Source of the DNA: Porphyra umbilicalis
Taxonomy: Eukaryota; Rhodophyta; Bangiophyceae; Bangiales; Bangiaceae
NCBI GenBank assembly: GCA_002049455.2
Contig: KV918989.1
Span: forward strand, 1-64,000
DNA: 64,000 nucleotides
Direction of reading: 5' to 3'
The notes beneath the pieces are model-generated. The model had not been told where the DNA came from. It saw only the letters and a list, made by a program, of their open reading frames with translations, and did not search any database. Of the stretch, positions 11,527-24,129 are shown in pieces. Positions within the stretch are counted from its first letter, which is position 1. Each line of letters opens with the position of its first letter. The position numbers and the translations under genes are program-made.

Positions 11527-13600
11527 TCACCGAGCGTTCGGTGTGATGGAAACCATACAAGAGGTGTCGCATGTGGCAATGATCCACTCCTCTTGTTGTC
11601 CGTCGACCCGTACCTGTTTACAGGCTCTCACCTTTGCGGGTTTTTCTTGCCAATGACGGTCCCAGGCACTGCCATTAAGACAAGACAAGATCGGCGTTGG
11701 CCCAGGAAGCTCCTCTGTGCAGCGCCCGTGTTCCTGCCAGACGATCTTTCGCGAACGCGGCAAGATCGCCTCGATGTTTTGTCCAATGAACTCGGTGCCA
11801 AGAATGCACGGGACTGACAAGTTTTCGAAAATGAGGAATCGGTCAAATAGACGTACACCTCCGGTGTCTACATACAGATGTTTGGCATACTTCTTCACGA
11901 GAAGATGGTTGTTTGCATCTCGAATGGGCAGAGGCGTGGGCAACTCATCGGCGTAAGCCATCCAGTTCGCAGGGAGAACACTAGTTCGCACTATGTTCAC
12001 CCCCGCGCCCGTGTCAAGTACAGGGCGGCTGCTCCGCATCACACGCATGCACGGGCCAAGCGTGGCGGCGATCTCGTAGTTCCGTAAGGCACGGCGCAAA
12101 AATCTTGTTATCGTACGCTTTCGCGTTCCGCCGGGCAACCCGAGGTCGGGCACCCGGCCTAGGCGTTTATCGAGTCGTCCACGGCGTCGGCCGGATGATC
12201 GATCTCGTCTTCTTCGACAGTACCGTCGGCAAGAGCATGAACGCTGACAGGCGGTTGGCGACGCTCGCGAGAGCGATATGGTTCGGCTCACTGTGAAGCG
12301 AAGTACCCCAGCTTGTGACAATTGTAACCGATGTCAGCCCGATTGGCTCGAGGGACAGCGGCCCGCGGGGGTGGCGGGGTGCGAACCGGTGTGAACGGTC
12401 GCTCCGTCGTCGTGCGCTGGTCCTGTGTCGCGTAAGCGACTTTGATTGCCGTTGAGCGGGTCATCTTCAGCTGCAAGCGCAGCTTGTTGGTGTCATCCCA
12501 GTACATCTGGGCGGTAGCAAAAGTCTCTGAAAGAGTGCAATCCGGGAATTGGTCATTCAAGACCCGCACGTGGGCTTGCACAAGGTCCAAAAGACAAGCG
12601 ATGAAGACGTCCTTAACGTCTTGGATGTCAAACAAGCCGTTCAGCAGGTCGCATTGCGTTTCCACGCGATGAGCAAAGGCCGTGGGCGCCTTGTTGTCTT
12701 GTTGCTTCATCGTAATGATGACTTGGTAGGCGTTAGCCATAGTTGCGTGTGTCGCATACTTCGACAGAAGCCAGTTGACGTCATCTTCGTATGTACGGAT
12801 GGCATAACGCTTACGTCCGAGGGTGCTATTAAGCGCGCCGGAGGAGGCCATGTTGGCGTTGCCGGCTAGTCGAAAGACCACGAGCGGAAGGGCTCGACCG
12901 TGCGTCAGCCTAGCCGTGTCGCACGCGCGGTGAGAGGTCGTCAATAACGTGAAGATGCCCAAGGGAAGGGCTTTCGTGAATCACTGTTGCCCATGGAACG
13001 CTCCGTCTAAACGTTCGTTGAGACGATGCGACCGTTGTGCCTCCTTAGGCGTATAAGTCAGTTGACGGCGGATCAGGAAGTACGTCCTGTAGTCCAAGAG
13101 TGTCTTGAAGCGGCTTTTAGCCGGGCGGATCACATTGATCCTATCGGCTTTTTCAAGTCGCTCCTTTCGTTTGGTGGGGGTCGCGGGGCGCTTGCGCGCG
13201 GCCGCGTCCGACTTGCTCGAGCTGTCGCTCGGTAAAGACCCACTTTGGGACGACAACGGGCCTGGCGGCCAGTGGCCATCGTCCGAAGAGGACGTGTTCG
13301 ACGCATTGGCGTTGTCGTCCTCTGACGACGTCGGGCTTGACCCAGAGGCGTCATCATCGGAAGATGAGGAAGGCGCGGTGTTAGCCGGATCGTCCTTGCG
13401 GACGGACTTGTCTTTAGTCACCTTGTTTGTCTTCTTGACATTTTTGGTCTTCTCGCTCGACTGGCGGCGAGAATCAGCCACACGGCGTTCCTCCTCGTGG
13501 GAGTCGACCTTGCGCAGGGCCTCCACGTCGTCGACCAACTTGTCATTGGCTCGCGCCGGGGACTCGTTAATGTGTTCTTGGGCCGTTTAGCGTCGCTGAA
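11527..13600 (-). pseudogene. Element 1 Gag and protease region
   Basis: The order on the minus strand is a Ser/Asp-rich Gag N-terminus (about 13.0-13.6 kb), a capsid-like helical region (about 12.4-12.96 kb), a weak CX2C-type knuckle remnant near 12.3 kb, then a retropepsin with VLDTGAGVNIV near 12.0 kb. Broken copy. Confidence 0.75.
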
Positions 13601-14035
13601 GTGCTTCAACGGCCGCCTTCAGGTTCTCCACCACCTGCATCTGCCCAGACGCGGCTTGATCCGCAGGGATGGGAGGAGTTGGAGCACCGTCCGTTGGGGC
13701 GTCGGAGGCGGCAGGAGTGCCTTTTCCCCCACCCGGCGGCTGGTAGCCAGCTGGCAACTTTCCGTCTCTGGCTCGCCGAGTGCCGCCGGTATGACCAGTA
13801 GACATACTGGGACCTGAACAAAGTGTTCCGACTTGGCTAACGCCATGCGCGCCAACGTCGATGATCTCAACCATGATGTTCCCGGCACCACGCCCACAAG
13901 TCGACGGCTTACGCCCCGCGCGCCAAGCGACCGTATCGACACCGTCACAATGCCACGAGGCAGCGAGAAAGTTCTCGGGTACACCGTGCCGCGAGGCACG
14001 ATGAAGGCGAGGGTATCCCTTGCGGCTCCACCTAA

Positions 14036-14430
14036 TGTGGTATGTATAGCGTTAGTTCAATTACCAGTGTACTGAGACCGACCGTAGCCAAGCAATAAAG
14101 CGAGTTCTATCGCAGTCGCGGCGAGGAAGAAAGACCTTTTGTTGAAGGGCATCCGATGGGGAGCCGGGTGGTGCCCACGACGGCGACCCCGGACCCACGG
14201 TGATTTAATACAAACGAGGGCACCGGTTGATCGACCGTCCGATCATAAGCGATCGTAATGAGGGCCGGCAGACAGATAAGACAGGCAAGCAACAAACAAT
14301 AAAAAATGAATGATGCGGAAGTAACCCCCCAAAGGGCGTGCTATAGGCCAATTCCCACAATACATGGGCTTTGGCCCGTCAAGGAGGCTACTTGTGGCCA
14401 ATTACTATTTGAGAGCAGAGATATGCCACA
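14036..14430 (-). repeat. Element 1 LTR (5' copy in element sense)
   Basis: This copy has TGTGG...CCACA tips. A primer-binding-site-like stretch, TGGAGCCGCAAGGGATAC on the minus strand, ends about 5 bp inside it (14013-14030). That is a candidate only. Confidence 0.9.
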
Positions 14431-14442
14431 CTCGGCATTCAT
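14431..14442 (-). pseudogene. Tc1/mariner transposase, displaced start
   Basis: On the minus strand these bases read ATG AAT GCC GAG (MNAE). They are the start of the transposase whose remainder continues at 3617. The CTCGG at 14431-14435 duplicates 3613-3617 and is the target-site duplication of LTR element 1. Confidence 0.75.
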
Positions 14443-15053
14443 CTTGTTGGCCCAAAAGAGAGGAGGGCGAAGAAGGGGGCTCGCGGGGAGGGGGGGAGGG
14501 GAAGAGATAGGGCTGCGGGAATGGTGGGGTCGGCAAGGGGAGGACACACCGAGGCGGCAGGAGCGATGTTCAGATGCAAGTGCATGCGTGCGCCGCAGTG
14601 CGACTTCCAGAGCCAAGGCCGTTGGGATGTGTCCGTCTGCCCTGCTTTCCTCTCGTTTTGCGGCCAGTTTCCTCATGTCTCAGCCCGACTCTGCTCAAGG
14701 CGCCATCAAATTCCGGCAGACGGGCTCGCGATCGCCCCTGTTTTCCCGGGGTGCCCTCAGACTGGTGTCAAGGCTCCCAGAGCGCACGACAGACGCGCCC
14801 GAGGTCGTACCGATTACACATTAGGCAGAGGAGGCGCGTACCGAATTTCCACGCACGGAGCGATAAGCAGGACAGCTGTAGGAATGACATGCCGAGACTT
14901 CAACTCATGGTTCGAAACATTGAGCATATTTAAGGTTCATGAACATGAAGCCGATTCTGGCATACCAAAAGGACCTCTCCGAGGCAGGTCAGAGGCCGCG
15001 CGAGGCAAATCTTTCAGATTTCTTGAATTGTATAGCTGATTCAAGCACAGTTA
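14443..15053. other. Transposon 5' flank, no gene recognised
   Basis: This holds the untranslated 5' side of the Tc1/mariner transposon and then unassigned sequence up to element 2. Purine-rich G/A tracts lie at 14457-14550. No supported gene. Confidence 0.4.
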
Positions 15054-15058
15054 TTCCT

Positions 15059-15826
15059 TGTGGGGGAAACCCCCTCTCCTCTGATGACGCGATCCCCCCG
15101 GTATGAGCCGGGGGAGGGGCCGTCAGCACACACGCAATGCCCCTAGATGGAGCGGTGTGCGGCGCTCCTTCGGGGCGCATGCCAGGTGGCGCTTAGGGCC
15201 ACCCTCAAGGCTGACATCCCCCTTGCCCAGAGGCAGAGGTGGTCAGGGCCTGACGCGGACGAGGGGCCACGCGACCCCTCGATCCTGGCCCCCTAGAGGG
15301 GCCTGGAAGCTTGTGAAAGCCTCTTTGGCGGGGGAGAAGCCCGGGGCCGAGATTAGATCTCGGCTTCTATCGAGATCCCTTGAGGAATTCGATCGGAGAC
15401 TTGAAAATCTGGAGATAAGTCCCTACTGATGTATTGGGCAATTTCAGTCCAAGCTGGCATAAAACCAGGGACCATATCTCTCTTCCAGTGGAAGGGGGTC
15501 CCTTGATCCGTGGCAGGGGCCACCAGGACCCCGCATCAGGGACCGTGGCCCGTCGGGCCCCGGCCCCCCTTCGACCGTCTTTTCCTGGGTCGGGATTGTG
15601 CACATCCTGCGTCTTGCTTCTGAGGGTATATGAGTTTATGCTTTTGGGTCATCCTGCGTACTCGAATAAATCAGCGTTGCGTTTGCGTTAGTTCCGGCGT
15701 TCTGGTGCGCTCCGCGCCCTGTGATCCAGGCGTTTGTGTTCTTTCTCCTTTGTGTCGCTCCGCATCCTGTGCTGGGCTTTCTGACGGGGCCGTGCCCCGT
15801 CGGCTTTTCGGGCAGAAACCACCAAA
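15059..15826 (+). repeat. Element 2 5' LTR
   Basis: 768 bp starting TGTGGGGG, aligning end to end with 30785-31552. Confidence 0.9.
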
Positions 15827-15828
15827 TT

Positions 15829-15846
15829 TGGTGGATCAGCGGGGGA
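15829..15846 (+). other. Element 2 primer-binding site
   Basis: TGGTGGATCAGCGGGGGA starts 2 bp after the 5' LTR. Its complement ends in CCA with a plausible acceptor stem and T stem, as for a tRNA primer. The tRNA species is not identified. Confidence 0.6.
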
Positions 15847-16716
15847 CAGGGTCTGGCCCTTCTTGATCAGTCGCGTCAACCCTGTGTCAGCTCTCACGGT
15901 GGTCTTTCTGCTGTGCTTTTTCTTGCCCTTGGGTGTGACGTCTCTGTTGAGATTGTCTTTGAGGATTGATTGTTTCCGCAGGAGGACGAAGTCTTCCCGC
16001 CGTGGACACCACTGGGGTGACGGAGAGCGGAGCCCCGGGCGCCGGTAGCCCGTCACGGGGCGACTGTGACGGAGCCAGCGAGGGCTCGGGGTCTCAGGAC
16101 CCCGGAGGGATCCCTCCTCGGCGGGAGCGTCAAGCCGCCACCGCCACGCCGGAGCGTGGCGCGCCGGGCGACGGGGGTAGAGACGGAAGGGTATTCCCGT
16201 CTCTTTTCCCCCATGGTGCGGGGGGCACCGGCGAAAGGGTATTCCCGTCTCTCCCCCCCCAAGGAGCGGGGGGTGTAGACGGAGGGGTATTCCCGTCTCT
16301 TCCCTCGTAGGTGCGGGGGGCGTAGGTGGAAGGGAATTCCCACCTCCTCCCCTTCAAGGTGTGGAGGGTGGAGCCGGTGGGAAATTCCCGCCTCCACCTC
16401 CTCTAGCCCCGAGTAGGCGGGACCAAGAGGTCCCCCGTTTACCATGGGGCCCATATGACGGGCTGGCGAGAGCCGCCGGCCCACCCCGAACACCTCCTCG
16501 TGGAGGTGGTGACCGGGCCTCAACGGGGGCGCAAGACGCGGCTGCCATATCGGCAGCCCTACGGGATTCGTAGGATGCTTTGATTAGCCCGTTACATGAT
16601 CGACTGTCTCTTATAGAGACAGCCCTCGGGACCACGAGACGGTCCCGGCGCCGACGTCGGCGCATGAGTTCCTCCTCCTCGGACGAGGAGTACTCCTGGG
16701 GGGTAGGGGTCGCCAT
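15847..16716 (+). repeat. Element 2 leader with short tandem repeats
   Basis: Untranslated leader before gag. At about 16170-16400 four imperfect copies of a ~50-60 bp unit share GTATTCCCGTCTCT or a close variant. This could be a packaging or translation-control region; no function is shown. Confidence 0.5.
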
Positions 16717-18080
16717 GTGCCCCGTCGATCGGTCACCCGTGCCCTAGGGCACGAGCTGGGAGGGAAATTCCATTGTCGGATCCTTCCGAAGATCGTCCCC
16801 GCGGACGACCGCTATGCCGCAGTCTTAGATTGCGCAACTTATGCCTTGGCGAATACCGACATCCGGTACGACCGGACCATGGCGCACGGCCTAGGCCGTC
16901 TGCGTAAGGATGTATCGGCCACTTTTGGCCGTAATGCTGAGTGGGATGGGACGCCCGCCTTAGGCGTCTTCGAATTCCTCAGCCGCTTCGTAAAAGCGGG
17001 TGACGACAATGACGTCTCGGAGGGCCGAGCCCTGTATCTCCTTCCCGAGTTCACTAAGGGTGATCTCAAACGGGAGTTGTATACTATCATGCCGTCCCTC
17101 CCAGGAGGGCGGAGTGGAGAGGTCAGCTCCTACTTGGAACTGATCAACTGGCTCCTCCGCAAATATGCGGATGAGCAGTCGCTTGGCGACCAAGATGCCC
17201 TGTTCCATGGGGCCGCCCAAGGGGCAGATGAAACAGAGAATGATTACTACGTACGCCTACGGGGGTAACGTCGCCTGTGTGGTTACATTTACACGGAAGG
17301 ACAGATGAAAAGTCGCTATATGCAGGGGCTGGGTTGGGAGATTCGCGCCGATGTGCGCGAACATAATACCCCCAACATGCCAATGGACCAGCTGATGCAA
17401 TATACCCAGCGGAAGAAGGACGTCTGTTGAAGGCGCCTCCAGGAGCAGAAGGATGAAGAGGACCGACGGGCCGAGGCCCGTCGGGTGCGTCGCGCTGCTC
17501 GACCAGCGCCGCGGAAATACGTAACCGCGGCAGTAACAGCCCCACCTCAGGTGGGGGAAGTTCCTCCGGGTCCTTCCCGATGGGGCCCACCTAAGGTAGG
17601 GGAGTTGTATCCCCCCCGAAGGGACCCCCCGAAGGTTGGGAAAGCAGGTCCATCCCGATGGGACCCTCCTAAGATGAAGGAGGTCCCTCAAGGACAGGCC
17701 CAAGGGGCTTCCGCTAAGGTGGGGGAAGGGCCTCGAGGGCCTTCCACACGGACTAACCCCAAGGGGGGAGAAGCGGGTCGTCCCCGGCGACCCCGGACAA
17801 ATAACTGTCTCGCATGTAACAAGCGGGGGCATTTCTTTAGAGAGTGTCCCCGCCTTGATGCGGGGACAAAGGCTCTGTTGACCAAAGCCTTTCTGGAGCG
17901 GTGCGAAGCGCGCCGCAAGGCGGACGAGGAAGTCCGACCGGGACAACCGGTCGCGGCGGTGAGGGAACATTATGGTCCCCCGTGGTCGTCCTCGGACGAC
18001 TCACCCTCCCCAGAGAGGGATGCGGCCGAGCAGGACGAGGAGAACAACTCGCCCTCGGGAAACGGGTAGCGGGTGGGGTT
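16717..18080 (+). pseudogene. Element 2 Gag
   Basis: A capsid-like region (about 16.79-17.27 kb) is followed by a proline-rich stretch with repeated PKVGE-type units (about 17.5-17.75 kb). A CX2CX4HX4C nucleic-acid-binding knuckle, CLACNKRGHFFREC, lies near 17.81-17.85 kb, and a Ser/Asp-rich tail follows. Gag builds the virus-like particle. Broken copy. Confidence 0.75.
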
Positions 18081-18219
18081 GTCCCACCCGCCCGGGAGAC
18101 GAATGGAATCAACCGGAGATGCAAGTCATCTCGTAGGGCCGGGAGAAACCGGCGTAGTCGAGTAGTGGGGGCCTCCCAAGAGAGACCCCCGAAGGGAACG
18201 CCTTGCGCGTTCATGCCCT

Positions 18220-21200
18220 CCTCTAGTTACCAACTAGCCGTCCGGTTATTCCTGACGGCAGGATTTGACTTCACTTCCCGGGCTATACTGGATACGGGTA
18301 GTGGCCCAACGCTAATAGACCGGCGGCTATTGCCGGTAGACACCCCGCTACAAATGCTGGGTGATCTCGCGAAGATGTTCCATGATGTCAATGGGGGCTG
18401 GATCCCCATTGTTGCAGCTGTCTGTCTTGGTGTAACTTTTGGGGGTCAGACCTCCAACATCTCCTTTGGAGTTGTGAACCATATGAGTGTCCCAGCTATT
18501 TCGGGCACCTCCTTTATCGACGTTGCGACAAAAACCATTGCAAAACAGGAGCAACATGTGGAACTCCTAGACGGCACCAAGGTGACGATCAAAAGGAGGG
18601 GAGCCCCTAGGGGACGCCCCGATTTCTCCATTTCGGCGGTCTGTGCTTGCCCCGAGGGGCTCACGGCTCAACTGAAGCCAGCCCGGCAGACCTGGGTTCA
18701 ACCCAGGACAATAGCCCATGTTTCCGTAAGAAGTACGTACACGGGGCATGGCCTCGTGAGAGCGGGCCCGCCTTTGTACCACAAGCATGGTGTACAGGTC
18801 GCCCAAGGCCCTGCTATATTGATTGCAGACGAGCCCATAACCATCAAGGTGATGCACCTGGGCGTTACGCCGTTGCGGCTAACAACCGATATGACCATCG
18901 GGTACATCGTCGCCCACGAGGGGCCGACGTACGAGGTCTCGGAGAGCGAGCTCAAGGAGCTCGCTACGCCCGCAAAGGGGGAAGAGGGTTCACCTCTGCC
19001 GAAGGTGGATGTTTCTTCGGTGCCGGCGGAGTGGTCGGGGCCCGTAAAGGCCCTCCTCCAAAAGCATTCCTCCCTTTGGGAGGGAAAGCTCGGCTTAATT
19101 CGAGGTGTGGAACACCGAATCCGACTGAAGCCGGGGGCTGTCCCCGTGAGACAACACCCGTACAAGGCCGGGCCAATTACCCGGGAGAGAGAAAAATGGG
19201 AAGTCTAGCGTATGCGCTCGATGGACGTCATTGAGCCCGCGAGTGGGGAATGGGCTAGCCCCGTGGTGATGGTACCGAAGCCTGATGGGTCGGTACGCTT
19301 CTGTATCGATTACAGGAAGCTCAACTTGATGACTATCAAGGATGCGTATCCCATCCCACGGATGGATGAGTGCATCGACTCCCTGGGGGACGCCAGGGTG
19401 TTCTCCACCCTGGATTGTACTGCAGGTTACTGGCAAATACCAGTAGCCGAGGAGGACAAACATCTCACGGCTTTCACGTGCCACTCGGGCGCGTGGCAGT
19501 GCGTGCGCCTTCCCTTTGGGTTGTGCAACGCCCCTGCGACTTTCTAACGCGCCATGGATATGATCCTGGCCGGTGTGAAGTGGCAGGTATGTTTGGTATA
19601 TCTGGATGATGTGATTATTTTCTCAGGTTCCCCCGAGGAACACTTACAGCACCTTGATGAGGTGCTGACCCTGCTCGGAAAGGCAGGGGTCACCTTGAAG
19701 GCGTCTAAGTGCCACTTTTTCCAGGAGGAAGTGGAATACCTTGGTCATGTGATCCGACCAGGACGGGTACATGTCCTGGAGAAAAACCTCCGGGCGCTTC
19801 GGGGTCTCCGTCATCCGGAAACCCAGACGCAGATGAAGAGCTTTCTGGGTATGTGCGGCGTTTACCGCCGCTTCGTAGCAGACTTCGCTAAGATAGCGAA
19901 GCCACTAACAGCGCTTACAAGCACCAAGCTTCCTAAGAAGCTTCCTCCACCCTCAGGGAAGGAGACGGACGCCTTTGAGATACTCCGAGGACGTCTATTA
20001 GACGCCCCTATCCTAGCCCTGCCCAAGAGGAACGGGCATTATATCGTCGATTTCGACGCCAGCTATGAACAGCTGGGTTGTTGCTTACAGCAACAACAGT
20101 CCGACGGGGAATACCACCCCATCGGCTTCTATAGCCGTGCTCTTCTCCCTGCGGAGAAGAACTATTTCGCCACGGAGATCGAGGCGCTAGGCGTCGTCTG
20201 GGCTGTGACCTATTTACGGTCCTACCTAGAAGGTGCGGAATTTGTGGTGCGGTGCGATCACCGCGCTCTGTTATCGGTTCTCACTAGTATGAGTCCGAAT
20301 GCTCGGATTAACCGATGGCGACTCCGACTATCGGAGTACAATTATGAAGTACGGCATGAGCCGGGAAAGGATCACAAGGTGGCGGACGCGCCATCGCGTC
20401 TCCCTACAGAGGGTTTGGACACCTCGCACCTGGACGAGGAAATCCCCGTCCTAGCTGTCGAGACCCGGGCCAGTGACGTCTTACAAGAAGCGTCACCGGA
20501 GGAGGCCTTTATGGAGGCCCTGACGGCCCGAGAGATCATCCTGGGCCAGGCCGAGGACGCCTTTTGCCAAACCAGGCTTAAAGAGCTCGATGCTCTTTCG
20601 CCCCCCGACCCCGACGTGGAGTCGTCAGGCGTTCTTCTTCCGAGAAATGAACGGGCTACTCTGACATCGCTCGGTGTACGGACGGGAAACCCAAGTGGTT
20701 ATCCCCGAGGCGCTAAAGAAGCGCCTCCTAACTCGCCAACACCAGTCGGTTCTAGCCGGGCATCCCGGCTCGAAAAAGATGTATAACACCCTTCGTAGGT
20801 ATGTGTACTGGCCTACGATGGTCGTTGACGTGTACAAGCACGTGGAGTAATGCCCCGCGTGCGCCGAGATCCGTCTCTCAGAGAGGAAACATACGACGGT
20901 GATGAAGTTGTTCACCGCCGACGAGCCCTTCTCGGGGCTCGCCATGGACCTGTTGGGCCCACTGCCCACCTCTAGAGGGGGGCACAAGCACGTCCTGGTC
21001 ATCTGTGACTGGTTCATGAAGTTGACAAGAGCGATCCCCCTGAGGGAAGCCACGGCCCTGACCGTGGCACCAGCCTTTATAGATACATGGGTTGCCGCAT
21101 ACGGCATCCACGACACTGTCCTTACGGACAACGGACCGCACTTTGCCTCGGTGTACTACCAGGGCATCCTGAGTTTACTCGGTATAGCCTCGAACTATAC

Positions 21201-21688
21201 CTCGCCTTATCACCCGCAGACGAAAGGGCAGGTGGAGCGGTAAAACATCACCCTCGTTCGACAGCTCCGCTGCTATGTGGCGGAGCACCAAGCCGACTGG
21301 GACAGCGATCTGTCCCTCTTGACAACTGCGTACAATATGCAGGTCCATTATAGCACTGGGGATGTCCCCTTTGCTTTCGTGAGCCCGAGGCGGCTCCAAC
21401 TCATTGGGATTGAGAGGATTCTTCGGCTGAGACAAGCCGAGGAACCACCCGTCGACGCCAGTTCGGCGGCGGAACAATATGTTGAGGACCTGAAGGCCCT
21501 CATTCCCAAGGTCCAAGAGCACCTGGGGAAAGCCCCGGCAGCGTACAAGCGCGCCTTCGATGCGCGCGCTCGAAAGAAGAATAACCAGCTAAAAGCTGGG
21601 GACTGGGTCTCTCTGGATGCCCACTCCCGCTCGCCAAAGGAGCTTGGGTTCAAGACCCAGGGGCCTTATATGGTACTACAGACCGATG
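18220..21688 (+). pseudogene. Element 2 Pol: protease, RT, RNase H, integrase
   Basis: Retropepsin AILDTGSGPTLI lies near 18.29 kb. The RT region includes FCIDYRKLNLM (about 19.3 kb) and VYLDDVIIFSG (about 19.6 kb). RNase H carries YIVDFDASYEQLGCCLQ (about 20.04 kb). The integrase zinc region is near 20.76-20.88 kb and the DDE core has MDLLGPLP, TDNGPHF and SPYHPQTKGQVE (20.94-21.24 kb). The C-terminal part resumes after element 4. Broken copy. Confidence 0.85.
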
Positions 21689-22161
21689 TGTAGTACAATG
21701 AATCGCGATCACCTCGGAGAGGAGGGAAGTACCGGCCGTCCTAGTCGCTCGTGCGTCACCCGCTATGGGACTTGAGGTCCAGGAAGTCAGGCCGACCGAA
21801 ACGCCAAGACAAACAGGCACGGTTGACTTGCCGGCGACGACGGTGCCTCCCACCGTCGTCGCCCTTCGTCCTTAAAGGGCGGAAACCGCTGCGCGGGGAC
21901 CGGGGCCAGTAGTTGGCCCGGTCCCGCGCTGCCAAATACCTACGATGCGGATAATTCCCTCCAATGCATGACACTGCCCAATCTGGATTGACACGCCCCG
22001 CTGTCAGCACCGGACAATCGGACGAGCTCACCCAGACACGTGCGCCGCAGGCCCTCACACGCCGCTGTGGCACGCCACAAAGGCGAAACACCACCGACCA
22101 CCCGACTTCCGAGCACCAGCGCCCACAGCCACGAGTACAACGCCTCTGGCGTAGTACTACA
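21689..22161 (-). repeat. Element 4 LTR (3' copy in element sense)
   Basis: 473 bp, about 97% identical to 27357-27829. Confidence 0.9.
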
Positions 22162-22460
22162 TCTCCCGCATCTGAGACTGCGGCGTCCGCGCCGCACGAC
22201 GGAGACCGTCCACTGCGCATCGACGCGCAAGACTGGGGAACAGGAGAACCGCCAAAGTCGAGGTGGCCACCGAGATCCCCGTAGCTCAGGAGGGAAAGCC
22301 ATGCCGTCGCGCATCCGGCGCGGCCAACAGCATCCGAACCGAACAACGGAAAGGTCCCCGGCAAAGAAGGCGAACATCGCCCACCCACGGCGGAGGAAGA
22401 CGAACGCGCCGCTCCGCGCCCCTCGGGCAACACGCACGCCCACTGAAGCAGCGTCGATCC

Positions 22461-23430
22461 GGCGGCGCCGCCGCAGAGGACCGAAAATCTTGCAACGGCG
22501 CCGCCGCGCCCCAGCGCCGCGCCGGCGGAAGCACCCCGTCGTTGCCGCCGCCGCCGCCGCCCGCCAGGGGCGGCGCGCCCCCACGCCGATGGCGTTGTGG
22601 CCCCCGACATCCCCCTACGCCAGGGGGGAAGCGCGCCTCGCGGAGCCCGCGCCGCCGTCGTCGCAGCGCGAATCGGACGACGGGAAGACCTCCCCCCGTC
22701 GGCGTCACCGCGCCCGCCGACGATGACGGGGGCAGACGAAGACGCACGCCGCGCGCCGACGGCAAGACGGCCGTTGATTGGGCCGCCCTTGATCCGGCGG
22801 CGCCGCCGCAGAGGACCGAAAATCTTGCAACGGCGCCGCCGCGCCCCAGCGCCGCGCCGGCGGAAGCACCCCGTCGTTGCCGCCGCCGCCGCCGCCCGCC
22901 AGGGGCGGCGCGCCCCCACGCCGAGGGCGTTGCGGCCCCCGACTTCCCCCTACGCCAGGGGGGAAGCGCGCCTCGCGGAGCCCGCGCCGCCGTCGTCGCA
23001 GCGCGAATCGGACGACGGGAAGACCTCCCCCCGTCGGCGTCACCGCGCCCGCCGACGATGACGGGGGCAGACGAAGACGCACGCCGCGCGCCGACGGCAA
23101 GACGGCCGTTGATTGGGCCGCCCTTGATCCGGCGGCGCCGCCGCAGAGGACCGAAAATCTTGCAACGGCGCCGCCGCGCCCCAGCGCCGCGCCGGCGGAA
23201 GCACCCCGTCGTTGCCGCCGCCGCCGCCGCCCGCCAGGGGCGGCGCGCCCCCACGCCGAGGGCGTTGCGGCCCCCGACTTCCCCCTACGCCAGGGGGGAA
23301 GCGCGCCTCGCGGAGCCCGCGCCGCTGTCGTCGCAGCGCGAATCGGACGACGGGAAGACCTCCCCCCGTCGGCGTCACCGCGCCCGCCGACGACGACGGG
23401 GGCAGACGAAGACGCGCTGCGCGCACCGTC
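22461..23430. repeat. ~335-bp tandem array (about 2.9 copies)
   Basis: The marker GGCGGCGCCGCCGCAGAGGA recurs at 22461, 22796 and 23131. It is extremely GC-rich, so every frame is open; the long ORFs here are not credible genes. The same unit occurs twice in element 5 (39361, about 39696). Confidence 0.85.
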
Positions 23431-24129
23431 CGCGAGGGTGTCGCTGATTTCTTGAGGGCCCGGTCCTGCGCCGCCGGGACCCCGGCGCGCCCCTCTTGCG
23501 ACCTCGTCGCCGTCGATTTGCGACCACCGTCCCAGAAATGCAGGCCGCTCGAGTCGCCGACTGGACGCATTCCCGCGATCGGGTCGGCTGCCCGTCACCC
23601 ATCAGCAATAGCCCCGCTTGGGCTCTCCGGCCCATTCCCAGGGGGAGGACGAAGGCTACGTCGACGACCGCCGTCACCCACCACGAGTAGGACCGCGTCG
23701 TCGACGCCCTTATCGGGACGCCACCTCTGCCACCGCCACGCCCGGTGGGAGAGGCACCGCGGGCCCGCCGTCCCCGCGTACCTATGAACGCCACGAAGAC
23801 GGCATGGCCGCCGACGCCGGCGCCGGACACAGGTGCCGCCTGTTCACCACCCGAGAGGGCCCCTGAGCTTGGCGCCGCCTTGTACCGCCGTTGACACCCA
23901 GAGAATAACCCCCGTTCGGTTTAGGCGCTCGCTCCAATGAGCGCCCGCCCCGGCGGGGCTGTTCGGCACCGACCGCGTCAGCATCGCACCATACTCATTT
24001 CCATGTAAGGTGGAAGGTAGGCGGCGACGTCGATGATCGACCATGGTCCTATCAAATCTGGCCGCGGCGACGCCGCCCCGACTCCGTCGCCATCCCACGG
24101 CGTAGGGCGAACTGGTCGAGTGTGTCCAC

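Larger units (their letters stand above)
3618..14430 (-). mobile_element. Element 1: Ty3/gypsy chromovirus, broken
   Basis: A 10.8-kb LTR retrotransposon lies on the minus strand between 396- and 395-bp LTRs, flanked by the perfect 5-bp duplication CTCGG (3613-3617, 14431-14435). LTR tips are TGTGG...CCACA. In element order it has Gag, protease, RT, RNase H, integrase with a chromodomain, then about 3.3 kb of non-pol sequence holding ORFs on the opposite strand. The polyprotein is broken in several places (of the order of ten) and RT also hosts a MITE, so it is a fossil. It sits inside the 5' end of a Tc1/mariner transposase gene. Confidence 0.9.

Noticed and set aside
22263-23447. Long Arg/Pro/Ala-rich ORFs on both strands
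   Set aside because: They coincide with the ~335-bp GC-rich array of element 4; all frames are open because of composition.
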